Shown here one piece after another: positions 15,438 to 23,523 of a stretch of DNA of 64,000 nt; position 1 is the stretch's first letter; each line of letters begins with the position of its first letter. The position numbers and the translations under genes are program-made. The notes below the pieces were generated by a model that saw only the letters and a program-made list of their open reading frames with translations, was not told the DNA's origin and searched no databases. Origin of the DNA: Sphingomonas_Q fennica_A (GTDB taxonomy: Bacteria > Pseudomonadota > Alphaproteobacteria > Sphingomonadales > Sphingomonadaceae); contig JAQIJD010000002.1 in the NCBI GenBank assembly GCA_036946415.1, forward strand, positions 1 to 64,000, read 5' to 3'.

Positions 15438-17192
15438 ATGACGAGCGAACGGCCCGGCGCGGACATCTTGATCGACACGCTGGTCGAACTCGGCGTGGAG
15501 GTGGTGTTCGGCTATCCGGGCGGCGCCGTCCTCCCGATCTACGACGCCATCTTCAAGCAGGACCGCATCCGCCACATCCTCGTCCGGCAGGAGGGCGGGG
15601 CGGCGCACGCGGCGGAGGGCTATGCCCGCGCCACCGGCAAGCCGGGCGTCGTGCTCGTGACATCGGGGCCGGGCGCCACCAACGCCGTCACCGGCATTGC
15701 CGACGCGCTGATGGATTCGATCCCGATGCTGGTCATCACGGGGCAGGTCGGCACCCCGCTGATCGGCACCGACGCGTTCCAGGAATGCGACACGGTCGGC
15801 ATCACGCGCCACTGCACCAAGCATAATTACCTCGTGAAGGATCCGGCCAAGATCGCCGACGTGGTGCGCGAGGCGCATCATATCGCGACGAGCGGCCGGC
15901 CCGGCCCGGTGCTGATCGACCTGCCCAAGGACGTGCAGGTGGCGAGCGCCGTCACCGGCCCCAAGCCCGCCGACATCCTCCAGCACCGCAGCTACCGCCC
16001 GCAGACCGAGCCCGATCCGGCGCTGATCGAGGCGGCGGTGGAGATGCTGGCGGCGGCCGAGCGGCCGGTGCTCTATACCGGCGGCGGCATCATCAACGCC
16101 GGGCCGGCCGCCAGCGCGGCGCTGGCCGAGTTGCAGGCACTGACCGGCGCGCCCGTCACCTCGACGCTGATGGGCCTCGGCTGCTTCCCCACCTCGCACC
16201 CCGATTTCCTCGGCATGCTGGGGATGCACGGCACCTATGAGGCGAACCTCGCGATGAACGAGGCGGACCTGATCGTGGCGATCGGCGCGCGCTTCGACGA
16301 TCGCGTGACCGGCCGGCTCGACGCGTTCAGCCCGAACAGCCGGAAGATCCATATCGACATCGATCGCAGCTCGATCAACAAGATCGTCCGCGTCGACCTC
16401 GGCATCGTCGCCGATGCCTGCCGCGCGACGGAGGCGATGGTGGAAGTCTGGAAGGCGCGCGGCCATACCGCCAACGATCTGGCGCCGTGGCTGGCGCGGG
16501 TCGAGGGGTGGCGGGGCAAGAAGTCGCTGGCCTTCCCGCAGAGCGACACCGAGATCATGCCCCAGCACGCCATCCGCCGGCTGTGGGAGGCGACGCGGGC
16601 GCGCGATCCGATCATCACCACCGAAGTCGGCCAGCACCAGATGTGGGCGGCGCAATATTTCGGGTTCGAGGGGCCGAACAAGTGGCTGACGTCCGGCGGC
16701 CTCGGCACGATGGGCTATGGCCTGCCGGCCGCGATCGGCGCGCAGATCGGCTGCCCGGATGCGCTCGTCATCGACATCGCCGGCGAAGCCTCGATCCAGA
16801 TGAACATCCAGGAGATGGCGACCGCCACGCAATACCGGCTGCCGGTCAAGATCTTCATCCTCAACAACGAATATATGGGGATGGTCCGCCAGTGGCAGGA
16901 TCTCACCTATTCGGGCCGGCACAGCCACAGCTATTCGGAATCGCTGCCCGATTTCGTGGCGCTGGCCGAAGCCTATGGCTGGAAGGGGCTGCGCATCGAC
17001 GATCCGGCGGCGCTGGAAGACGGCATCGCCCAGATGCTGGCGCACGACGGCCCGGTGATGGTCGATTGCCGCGTCGCGAAGCTGGCCAATTGCTTCCCGA
17101 TGATCCCGAGCGGGGCGGCGCATACCGACATGCTGCTCTACCAGAGCGAGGTGACGGGCGAGATGGACGACGAGGCCAAGGCGCTCGTCTGA
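15438..17192 (+). CDS. ilvB: Acetolactate synthase, large catalytic subunit
   Basis: The 584-residue TPP enzyme condenses two pyruvates to acetolactate, or pyruvate with 2-oxobutyrate, in valine, leucine and isoleucine synthesis. The TPP-activating glutamate is in VRQEGGAAHAAEGYAR and the FAD-binding middle domain contains IGARFDDRVTGR. The TPP motif reads IAGEASIQMN followed by ILNNEYMGMVRQWQ. The usual GD(G/A)S is therefore GEAS, with E450 in the magnesium-ligand position. The FGYPGGAVLPIYD start region is typical. ilvN follows 26 bases later and ilvC after it, giving the classical ilvBNC order. No leader peptide or attenuator could be identified in the short upstream gap. Confidence 0.97.
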   Translation: MTSERPGADILIDTLVELGVEVVFGYPGGAVLPIYDAIFKQDRIRHILVRQEGGAAHAAEGYARATGKPGVVLVTSGPGATNAVTGIADALMDSIPMLVITGQVGTPLIGTDAFQECDTVGITRHCTKHNYLVKDPAKIADVVREAHHIATSGRPGPVLIDLPKDVQVASAVTGPKPADILQHRSYRPQTEPDPALIEAAVEMLAAAERPVLYTGGGIINAGPAASAALAELQALTGAPVTSTLMGLGCFPTSHPDFLGMLGMHGTYEANLAMNEADLIVAIGARFDDRVTGRLDAFSPNSRKIHIDIDRSSINKIVRVDLGIVADACRATEAMVEVWKARGHTANDLAPWLARVEGWRGKKSLAFPQSDTEIMPQHAIRRLWEATRARDPIITTEVGQHQMWAAQYFGFEGPNKWLTSGGLGTMGYGLPAAIGAQIGCPDALVIDIAGEASIQMNIQEMATATQYRLPVKIFILNNEYMGMVRQWQDLTYSGRHSHSYSESLPDFVALAEAYGWKGLRIDDPAALEDGIAQMLAHDGPVMVDCRVAKLANCFPMIPSGAAHTDMLLYQSEVTGEMDDEAKALV

Positions 17193-17218
17193 AGCGCCGC
17201 TTTTCCTTAGGAAGACCC

Positions 17219-17734
17219 ATGAAGATCAGGAACGATCCGGCGGAGCGGCACACGCTCTCCGTCCTCGTCGAGAACGAACCCGGCATCCTCGCCCGCATCG
17301 CCGGGCTGTTCGCCGGCCGCGGCTACAATATCGAGAGCCTGACGGTGGCCGAGGTGACGGAGGATGAGAACGTCAGCCGCATCACCATCGTCACCAGCGG
17401 CGCGCCCGCGACGATCGAGCAGATCATGTCGCAGCTCGACCGGCTGGTGCCCGTCCACCGCGTGATCGACCTGACGGCGCGCGGTGCGCATGTCGCGCGC
17501 GAGCTGGCGCTGGTGAAGGTGGCGGGCACCGGCGACAAGAGGATCGAGGCGATGCGGCTGGCCGAGGTCTATCGCGCCCGCGTGGTGGATGCGACCACCG
17601 CCTCCTTCGTGTTCGAGGTGACGGGCAATCCCGACAAGATCGACAAATTCCTGGAGCTGATGCGCGAGGTGGGGCTGGTCGAAGTCTCGCGCACCGGCGT
17701 CGCCGCGATCGGCCGGGGGGCCGAGGCGGCCTGA
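17219..17734 (+). CDS. ilvN: Acetolactate synthase, small regulatory subunit
   Basis: The 171-residue subunit has an N-terminal ACT domain (HTLSVLVENEPGILARIAGL at about 11-30, then GYNIESLTV) and a C-terminal domain with a FVFEVTGNPDKIDKFL segment. It binds the IlvB catalytic subunit, raises its activity and confers feedback inhibition by valine. ATG 17219 has AGGAAG five bases upstream. It follows ilvB by 26 bases. A palindromic repeat of 100 bases lies between it and ilvC. Confidence 0.96.
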   Translation: MKIRNDPAERHTLSVLVENEPGILARIAGLFAGRGYNIESLTVAEVTEDENVSRITIVTSGAPATIEQIMSQLDRLVPVHRVIDLTARGAHVARELALVKVAGTGDKRIEAMRLAEVYRARVVDATTASFVFEVTGNPDKIDKFLELMREVGLVEVSRTGVAAIGRGAEAA

Positions 17735-17746
17735 TCCCCAATCTCA

Positions 17747-17846
17747 CCGTTCGCGCCGAGTAGCCATTGAGCCTGCCGAAATGGCGTATCGAAGCGCCCT
17801 TCGATACGGGGCTTCGACAGGCTCAGCCCCTACTCAGGGCGAACGG
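17747..17846. repeat. 100-bp palindromic dispersed repeat between ilvN and ilvC
   Basis: The left end CCGTTCGCGCCGAGTAG mirrors the right end CTACTCAGGGCGAACGG, and inside both arms carry GAGCCTG(C/T)CGAA-type and TCGAAG-type segments. The unit is a long imperfect hairpin. CTTCGACAGGCTCAG-type units are common in sphingomonad intergenic regions. It lies inside the ilv operon and may modulate readthrough to ilvC. Confidence 0.7.
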
Positions 17847-17889
17847 GTTCACATCACCCCGCGGGCGGGGCAAGCATAAGGGAAGCACC

Positions 17890-18909
17890 ATGCGCGTTTA
17901 CTACGATCGCGATGCCGACATCGGCCTCATCAAGACCAAGAAGGTCGCCATCGTCGGCTATGGCAGCCAGGGCCATGCCCATGCCCAGAATCTGAAGGAT
18001 TCGGGCGTGCCGGACGTCGCGATCGCGCTCCGCCCCGGTTCCGCATCGGCCGCCAAGGCGGAGGGCGCCGGCTTCAAGGTGATGACCAACGCCGAGGCGG
18101 CGGCCTGGGCCGACATCGTCATGATCCTGGCGCCCGACGAGCATCAGGCCGCGATCTACGAGGCGGACCTTAAGGACAATCTGAAGCAGGGCGCGGCGCT
18201 CGCCTTCGCCCACGGCCTCAACGTGCATTTCGGCCTGATCGAGCCGCGGCCCGATCTCGACGTGTTCATGATCGCCCCCAAGGGCCCCGGCCACACGGTG
18301 CGCGGCGAATATGTGAAGGGCGGCGGCGTGCCCTGCCTGATCGCCATCGCGCAGGACGCCAGCGGCAACGCGCATGACGTGGCGCTCAGCTATGCGGCGG
18401 CGGTCGGCGGCGGCCGTTCGGGCGTGATCGAGACGACCTTCAAGGAAGAATGCGAGACCGACCTGTTCGGCGAGCAGGCGGTGCTGTGCGGCGGCCTCAC
18501 CCACCTGATCCAGGCCGGGTTCGAGACGCTGACCGAGGCCGGCTACGCCCCCGAGATGGCCTATTTCGAATGCCTGCACGAGGTGAAGCTGATCGTCGAC
18601 CTGATGTATGAGGGCGGCATCGCCAACATGCGCTATTCGATCAGCAACACCGCCGAATATGGCGACATCCACACCGGCCCGCGCGTCATCACCAAGGAGA
18701 CCAAGGCCGAGATGAAGCGCGTGCTGGAGGACATCCAGGCCGGCCGCTTCGTCAAGCGCTTCATCCTCGACAATCGCGCCGGCCAGCCCGAGCTGAAGGC
18801 CAGCCGCGAGCTTGCCGCCGAGCATCCGATCGAGAAGGTGGGCGCCGAGCTGCGTGCGATGATGCCGTGGATCGGCAAGAACAAGCTGGTCGACAAAGCC
18901 AGGAACTGA
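17890..18909 (+). CDS. ilvC: Ketol-acid reductoisomerase
   Basis: The 339-residue class I enzyme converts acetolactate or acetohydroxybutyrate to the dihydroxy acids using NADPH and magnesium. The Rossmann motif VGYGSQGHAHAQNLKDSG is near residue 23, followed by a RPGSAS loop, PKGPGHTVR, and the metal-binding segments TTFKEECETDLFGEQ and FECLHEVKLIVDLMYEGG. All are intact. ATG 17890 is preceded by AAGGGAAG. It is the third gene of the ilvBNC set, but the 155-base gap with a palindrome leaves room for a separate promoter or processing site. A perfect GC hairpin follows its stop codon. Confidence 0.97.
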   Translation: MRVYYDRDADIGLIKTKKVAIVGYGSQGHAHAQNLKDSGVPDVAIALRPGSASAAKAEGAGFKVMTNAEAAAWADIVMILAPDEHQAAIYEADLKDNLKQGAALAFAHGLNVHFGLIEPRPDLDVFMIAPKGPGHTVRGEYVKGGGVPCLIAIAQDASGNAHDVALSYAAAVGGGRSGVIETTFKEECETDLFGEQAVLCGGLTHLIQAGFETLTEAGYAPEMAYFECLHEVKLIVDLMYEGGIANMRYSISNTAEYGDIHTGPRVITKETKAEMKRVLEDIQAGRFVKRFILDNRAGQPELKASRELAAEHPIEKVGAELRAMMPWIGKNKLVDKARN

Positions 18910-18917
18910 GGCTGGCA

Positions 18918-18941
18918 CCGCCGCCCCGGCCGGGGCGGCGG
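18918..18941. terminator. Perfect 24-base GC palindrome after ilvC
   Basis: CCGCCGCCCCGG is followed immediately by its reverse complement, nine bases after the ilvC stop and between two convergent genes. There is no U-tract, so intrinsic termination is only possible, not shown. Confidence 0.45.
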
Positions 18942-18981
18942 ATACGGAGGGGCGGGCGGGAAGCGCCTGCCCCGTTCCGTT

Positions 18982-20121
18982 TCACCCCTTCGGCGTGAGG
19001 CGCAGCAGGCGGCCGCCGGGCGCATCCTCCAGCACCCAGATCGCGCCGTCCGGCCCCTGGCGGACGCCGCGGATGCGGGCCTTCATGTCCCACATCTCGA
19101 TCTCGTCGGCCTCCGTGCCGTTCAGCGCGACGCGGACCAGCCCCTTGCCCGCAAGCGCGCCGATGAAGGCGCTGTTGCGCCACGCCGGGAACAGCCGGCC
19201 CGAATAGATCATCAGGCTGGACGGCGCGATCGACGGGTTCCAGCTCGCCTTGGGCGCCTCGAACTCCTGGCGGGTCGGGTGATCGGGAATGTCCTTGCCG
19301 TCATAGTGATTGCCGTTGGAGACGATCGGCCAGCCATAGTTGCGGCCCGGCACGACGAGGTTCAGCTCGTCCCCGCCGAGCGGCCCCATCTCCACCTCCC
19401 ACAGCCGGCCGCGATCGTCGAAGGCGAGGCCCAGGAGGTTGCGGTGGCCGTAGGAGACGACCTCCGGCTTGAAGCCCCTGGCCGTCAGCGGCCCCTTGCC
19501 CGCGGGCTTCCCCTCCGCCGTGAGGTGCAGCACCTTGCCGAGCGATCCCGACGGATCCTGCGCGGGATCGAACTTCTGCCGTTCGCCATTGGTGTAGTAG
19601 ATCGTGCCATCGGGCGCGAACAGGATGCGGCCCGAATAATGGCCGCCGCCCTCCACGAACGGGCTGGCGGTGTAGAGCGTGGTCACGCCCTCCAGCCGTG
19701 CCGCATCGCCCGTGGCGGCAAGCTTGCCGCGGGCGAGGATCACACCCTTCAGGCCGCCGTCGCCCGCCGCCGAATAGCTGAAATAGACGAGGCCATCCTT
19801 CGCGAACTGCGGGGAGATCGCGACGTCCATCAGGCCGCCCTGTCCGCCGCTGTCCACCGCGGGCACGCCGGCGACGTCGATCTGCGTCTTGCCGTCCGCC
19901 GAGACGAGCTTCAGCATGCCCTTCTTCTCGGTGACGAGCATCCGCCCGTCGGGCAGGAAGGCCAGCGCCCACGGCGCCTTGAAGGTGGCGACGGGCGTGA
20001 CCGCGAAGGGCAGGTCGGCCTTGGGCGCGGGCTTGGTGATCGGCGCCTGCTGCGGCGTCTGGGCGCCCGCGCCGCAGGCGGCGAGGCCGAAGGCGGCGGC
20101 GGCAAGGATCGGCGAACGCAT
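18982..20121 (-). CDS. PQQ-dependent sugar dehydrogenase-like lipoprotein (YliI/Asd type)
   Basis: The 379-residue protein starts with a lipoprotein signal (LAAC lipobox near residue 16) and continues as a six-bladed beta-propeller of the soluble aldose sugar dehydrogenase family. Motifs include PWALAFLPDGRMLVTEKKG, SGGQGGLMDVAISPQF, a YGHRNLLGLAFDD segment and GPLGGDELNLVVPGRNYGWP near the calcium/PQQ site. Such enzymes oxidise sugars in the periplasm and pass electrons to the respiratory chain; the substrate here is unknown. It is convergent with ilvC and divergent from rimP, whose start lies 181 bases away. Confidence 0.85.
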   Translation of the reverse strand: MRSPILAAAAFGLAACGAGAQTPQQAPITKPAPKADLPFAVTPVATFKAPWALAFLPDGRMLVTEKKGMLKLVSADGKTQIDVAGVPAVDSGGQGGLMDVAISPQFAKDGLVYFSYSAAGDGGLKGVILARGKLAATGDAARLEGVTTLYTASPFVEGGGHYSGRILFAPDGTIYYTNGERQKFDPAQDPSGSLGKVLHLTAEGKPAGKGPLTARGFKPEVVSYGHRNLLGLAFDDRGRLWEVEMGPLGGDELNLVVPGRNYGWPIVSNGNHYDGKDIPDHPTRQEFEAPKASWNPSIAPSSLMIYSGRLFPAWRNSAFIGALAGKGLVRVALNGTEADEIEMWDMKARIRGVRQGPDGAIWVLEDAPGGRLLRLTPKG

Positions 20122-20302
20122 CAGGCAATCTCCCCAGTCGGTTCGGCCCCCGATACGATCGGGCGGCCCCGCACCCCGAAACGCTTGCCGCGCCCGATTG
20201 GCAAGCCTATATCCGACTCGTTCCTCTCGACATTGGCAACATTGGCGAGGTCGGGCCGCAAGGCCCGGCGCGGACGCCGCATGTCGTATCACCGGAGCTT
20301 CC

Positions 20303-20872
20303 TTGACCGATACCGCCGCCATCGCCGCTCTGATCGCCCCCGAGGCCGAGGCGCTCGGCCTCTCGCTGGTGCGCGTGCAGATGTTCGGCGGGCGCAGCGA
20401 TCCGACCTTGCAGGTGATGGCCGAGCGCCCCGACACCCGCCAGCTCGACCTGGCCGATTGCGAGGCGCTGAGCCGCCGCATCTCCGACGTGCTGGACGCC
20501 GCCGATCCGATCGAGGAGGCGTATCGCCTCGAAGTCTCCTCGCCCGGCATCGACCGGCCGCTGACCCGGATCGCCGATTTCGCCGACTGGCAGGGGCATG
20601 AGGCGCGGGTGAAGCTTGCCGAGCGGATCGACGGGCGCAAGCAGTTCGATGCGATCCTCGCCGGCGTAGAGGGGGATACGGTGCTGCTGGACGGCGGCAA
20701 GGGCGGGCGCTTCGCGATCCCCTTCGGCCAGATCGCCTCGGCCAAGCTGGTGCTGACCGACAGGCTCATCAAGGCGACCGCACCGCTTTCGACCGAAGGC
20801 GCGGATCGCATCATCGAAACGGCGCCGGACGACGGCGCGAACGACAATTCAACGCAAGAAGGACAGGACTGA
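20303..20872 (+). CDS. rimP: Ribosome maturation factor RimP
   Basis: The 189-residue protein assists 30S subunit assembly. The family motif EAYRLEVSSPGIDRPL lies near residue 75, preceded by a GLSLVRVQMFGG strand and DCEALSRRISDVLD helix, and the C-terminal SH3-like domain follows. The start is a TTG at 20303 with GGAG five bases upstream; no ATG or GTG in the frame fits. Its TGA overlaps the nusA ATG by one base (TGATG), as expected for the conserved rimP-nusA-infB operon, which it leads. A promoter should lie in the 180 bases upstream but no clear elements were recognised. Confidence 0.92.
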   Translation: MTDTAAIAALIAPEAEALGLSLVRVQMFGGRSDPTLQVMAERPDTRQLDLADCEALSRRISDVLDAADPIEEAYRLEVSSPGIDRPLTRIADFADWQGHEARVKLAERIDGRKQFDAILAGVEGDTVLLDGGKGGRFAIPFGQIASAKLVLTDRLIKATAPLSTEGADRIIETAPDDGANDNSTQEGQD

Positions 20873-22518
20873 TGGCCACCGCCATTTCCGCCAACAAGGC
20901 CGAGCTGCTCGCCATCGCCGATGCCGTCGCGCGCGAGAAGCTGATCGATCGCGAGATCGTGATCGACGCGATGGAGGATGCCATCCAGCGCGCCGCGCGC
21001 GCCCGCTACGGCCAGGAAATGGACATCCGCGCCAAGATCGACACCAAGCAGGGCGATCTCCGCCTGTGGCGCGTGGTGGAAGTGGTGGAGGAGGTGGACA
21101 ACCTCTACACCCAGGTCTCGGTGGAAGGCGCGCAGAAGTTGCAGAAGGGCGCCGTGATCGGCGACTTCATCGTCGATCCGCTGCCGACGTTCGAGTTCGG
21201 CCGCATCGCCGCGCAGGCCGCCAAGCAGGTGATCTTCCAGAAGGTGCGCGACGCCGAGCGCGAGCGCCAGTATGACGAGTTCAAGGATCGCGCCGGCGAG
21301 ATCATCACCGGCGTCGTCAAGCGCGTCGAGTTCGGCCATGTCGTGGTCGATCTGGGCCGCGCCGAGGGCGTGATCCGCAGGGATGCGCAGATCCCGCGCG
21401 AGGTGGTGCGCGTGGGCGATCGCATCCGTTCGCTGATCCTTCGCGTGGTGCGCGAGAACCGCGGGCCGCAGATCTTCCTCAGCCGCGCCCACCCCGATTT
21501 CATGAAGAAGCTGTTCGCGCAGGAAGTGCCCGAAATCTACGACGGCGTGATCGAGATCAAGGCGGCGGCGCGCGATCCCGGCAGCCGCGCCAAGATCGGC
21601 GTCATCAGCCACGACGGGTCGATCGATCCGGTCGGCGCCTGCGTCGGCATGAAGGGCAGCCGCGTGCAGGCCGTCGTGCAGGAGATGCAGGGCGAGAAGA
21701 TCGACATCATCCCCTGGTCGCCCGACACCGCCACCTTCGTCGTCAACGCGCTCCAGCCCGCTCAGGTGGCGCGCGTGGTGATCGACGAGGAGGATGCGCG
21801 GATCGAGGTGGTGGTGCCCGACGACCAGCTTTCGCTGGCGATCGGCCGCCGCGGCCAGAACGTGCGCCTCGCCAGCCAGCTGACCGGCCACGCCATCGAC
21901 ATCCTGACCGAGGCCGACGCCAGCGAGAAGCGCCAGCGCGAATTCGTGCAGAACAGCGAGATGTTCCAGCAGGAGCTGGACGTGGACGAGACGCTGGCGC
22001 AGCTGCTCGTCGCCGAGGGCTTCGGCAGCCTCGAGGAGGTGGCCTATGTGGAGGCGGACGAGATCGCCTCGCTGGAGGGCCTGGACGACGACATCGCCGC
22101 GGAGTTGCAGAGTCGCGCGCAGGAAGCGCTCGACCGCAAGGAAGCCGCCAATCGCGAGGAGCGGCAGGGTCTGGGCGTCGAGGACGCGCTGGGCGAGCTG
22201 CCCTACCTTACCGAGGCGATGCTGGTGACGCTGGGCAAGGCGGGGATCAAGACGCTCGACGATCTGGGCGACCTCGCCACCGACGAACTGGTCGAGAAGA
22301 AGCGCGCCGAACAGCGCCGCCGCAAGGAAGGGGAGGCCAAGCGCGACGACCGGCCGCAGGACAAGGGCGGCGTGCTGGGCGAATATGGCCTGACGATGGA
22401 TCAGGGCAACGAGATCATCATGGCCGCACGGCGGGCGGCCGGCTGGTTCGGCGACGAGGAAGAGGCCCCCACCGACGAGGCGGGCGCCGACGTCCCCTCG
22501 CGCGAGATGGACGCCTGA
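20872..22518 (+). CDS. nusA: Transcription termination/antitermination factor NusA
   Basis: The 548-residue protein has the expected order: an N-terminal RNA-polymerase-binding domain (1-130), an S1 domain (VVKRVEFGHVVVDLGRAEGV near 145), two KH domains (SHDGSIDPVGACVGMKG and the VVPDDQLSLAIGRRGQNV segment), then two helix-hairpin-helix repeats and a charged tail. The long C-terminus rich in E, R and K is usual in this group. NusA controls pausing, termination and antitermination. It overlaps rimP by one base, and its own stop overlaps the start of the tautomerase gene by one base. Confidence 0.96.
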   Translation: MATAISANKAELLAIADAVAREKLIDREIVIDAMEDAIQRAARARYGQEMDIRAKIDTKQGDLRLWRVVEVVEEVDNLYTQVSVEGAQKLQKGAVIGDFIVDPLPTFEFGRIAAQAAKQVIFQKVRDAERERQYDEFKDRAGEIITGVVKRVEFGHVVVDLGRAEGVIRRDAQIPREVVRVGDRIRSLILRVVRENRGPQIFLSRAHPDFMKKLFAQEVPEIYDGVIEIKAAARDPGSRAKIGVISHDGSIDPVGACVGMKGSRVQAVVQEMQGEKIDIIPWSPDTATFVVNALQPAQVARVVIDEEDARIEVVVPDDQLSLAIGRRGQNVRLASQLTGHAIDILTEADASEKRQREFVQNSEMFQQELDVDETLAQLLVAEGFGSLEEVAYVEADEIASLEGLDDDIAAELQSRAQEALDRKEAANREERQGLGVEDALGELPYLTEAMLVTLGKAGIKTLDDLGDLATDELVEKKRAEQRRRKEGEAKRDDRPQDKGGVLGEYGLTMDQGNEIIMAARRAAGWFGDEEEAPTDEAGADVPSREMDA

Positions 22519-22745
22519 TGCCGTTCGTCGACATCCGGCTGGCCGGCCCCGCCACGCGCGACCAGAAGGCCGCGGTGGTGGCGGACGTGACGCAGGTGCT
22601 GGTCGACCGGCTGGGCAAGGCGCCGTCGGGCGTGCACGTCACCATCACCGAATATGCGCTGGAGAATTACGGCGCCGGTGGCCGGCTGGTGGCGGACATC
22701 GCCCCTCCCGCGAAGGGAGACGCGCAAGCGGATGGGCAACGATGA
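22518..22745 (+). CDS. 4-oxalocrotonate tautomerase family protein
   Basis: The 75-residue product begins Met-Pro, leaving the catalytic N-terminal proline after methionine removal, and continues PFVDIRLAGPATRDQKAAVV and VHVTITEY, as in small tautomerase subunits. These form hexamers or dimers of trimers and move double bonds in keto-enol chemistry; the substrate cannot be told. It is inserted between nusA and ylxR by one-base and 14-base overlaps, so it is cotranscribed with the translation operon. The C-terminus (GDAQADGQR) is longer than the usual 62-residue subunits because it runs into the ylxR start. Confidence 0.85.
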   Translation: MPFVDIRLAGPATRDQKAAVVADVTQVLVDRLGKAPSGVHVTITEYALENYGAGGRLVADIAPPAKGDAQADGQR

Positions 22746-23523
22746 GCAGCCCGACGGCCTGACCGCCGCCGCCGACGCAGCCGCCCCCGACCGCCCGGCC
22801 GATGCCGGTGCGGGCGCCGGCCGCGCGCGTGCCGAGCCCGAGCGACGCTGCATCCTGAGCGGCGAGCGCGCCCCGCGCGGCGGGCTGATCCGTCTTGCCC
22901 TGGGGCCGGACGGCACCGTTCACCCCGACGTGCGCGGCAAGGCGCCCGGCCGGGGGGCGTGGATCGGCGTGACGCGCGCCGAACTGGAACAGGCCGTCGC
23001 CAAGGGGCGGCTGAAGGGTGCGCTGGCCCGTGCCTTCAAGGGGCCGGTGGCGGTGCCGGCGGGGCTTGCCGAGGCGATCGAACAGGGCCTCGCCCGTGCG
23101 ACGCTCGACCGGCTGGGGCTGGAGGCGCGCGGCGGCACGCTGCTGACCGGATCGGACCGGATCGGCGACGCCGCGCGCAAAGGGCAATTGGCGCTCCTCC
23201 TCCACGCCGCGGATGCGGCGGCGGACGGGTCGCGCAAGCTGGATCAGGCATGGCGCGTCGGCCGCGATGCGGAGGGTTCGGCCATGCGGGGCCTTACAAT
23301 CCCGGCCGGCCGCGCCATATTGTCCATGGCGTTGGGGCGCGAAAATGTGGTACATGTGGGCATCATCGCCCCGGCTGCCGCCGCGCGCGTTGGCGGCGCC
23401 TTGGACAGGTGGCGTCGTTATATCGGATGGGACGACGAGGCTTCGGGCGCTGCGATCGACACGCAGGGCGCCGCGGCGCATGGGCTGAATTCGAAGGGTT
23501 TGAAGGGCACAGATGAGCGATAA
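22732..23523 (+). CDS. ylxR: YlxR-family RNA-binding protein with C-terminal L7Ae-like domain
   Basis: The 263-residue protein has a disordered Ala/Asp-rich start, then a YlxR/DUF448 domain (about 40-125) with ERRCILSGERAPRGGLIRL and GRGAWIGVTRAELEQAV. A second domain resembles the ribosomal L7Ae/YlxQ fold (GLTIPAGRAILSMALGREN-like arrangement). Proteins of this type sit between nusA and infB in many bacteria and bind RNA; YlxR has been linked to RNase P regulation in Bacillus. It overlaps the tautomerase gene by 14 bases and infB by 11. Confidence 0.85.
   Translation: MGNDEQPDGLTAAADAAAPDRPADAGAGAGRARAEPERRCILSGERAPRGGLIRLALGPDGTVHPDVRGKAPGRGAWIGVTRAELEQAVAKGRLKGALARAFKGPVAVPAGLAEAIEQGLARATLDRLGLEARGGTLLTGSDRIGDAARKGQLALLLHAADAAADGSRKLDQAWRVGRDAEGSAMRGLTIPAGRAILSMALGRENVVHVGIIAPAAAARVGGALDRWRRYIGWDDEASGAAIDTQGAAAHGLNSKGLKGTDER

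Noticed and set aside
15294..17123. Long antisense open frame (about 609 codons) opposite ilvB
   Set aside because: It is a shadow of a highly conserved gene in GC-rich DNA; its product is Arg/His/Asp-rich without any family motif.
18982..21891. Very long minus-strand frame covering the sugar dehydrogenase and extending opposite rimP and nusA
   Set aside because: Only the part from ATG 20121 has a signal peptide and family motifs; the upstream extension is antisense to conserved operon genes.
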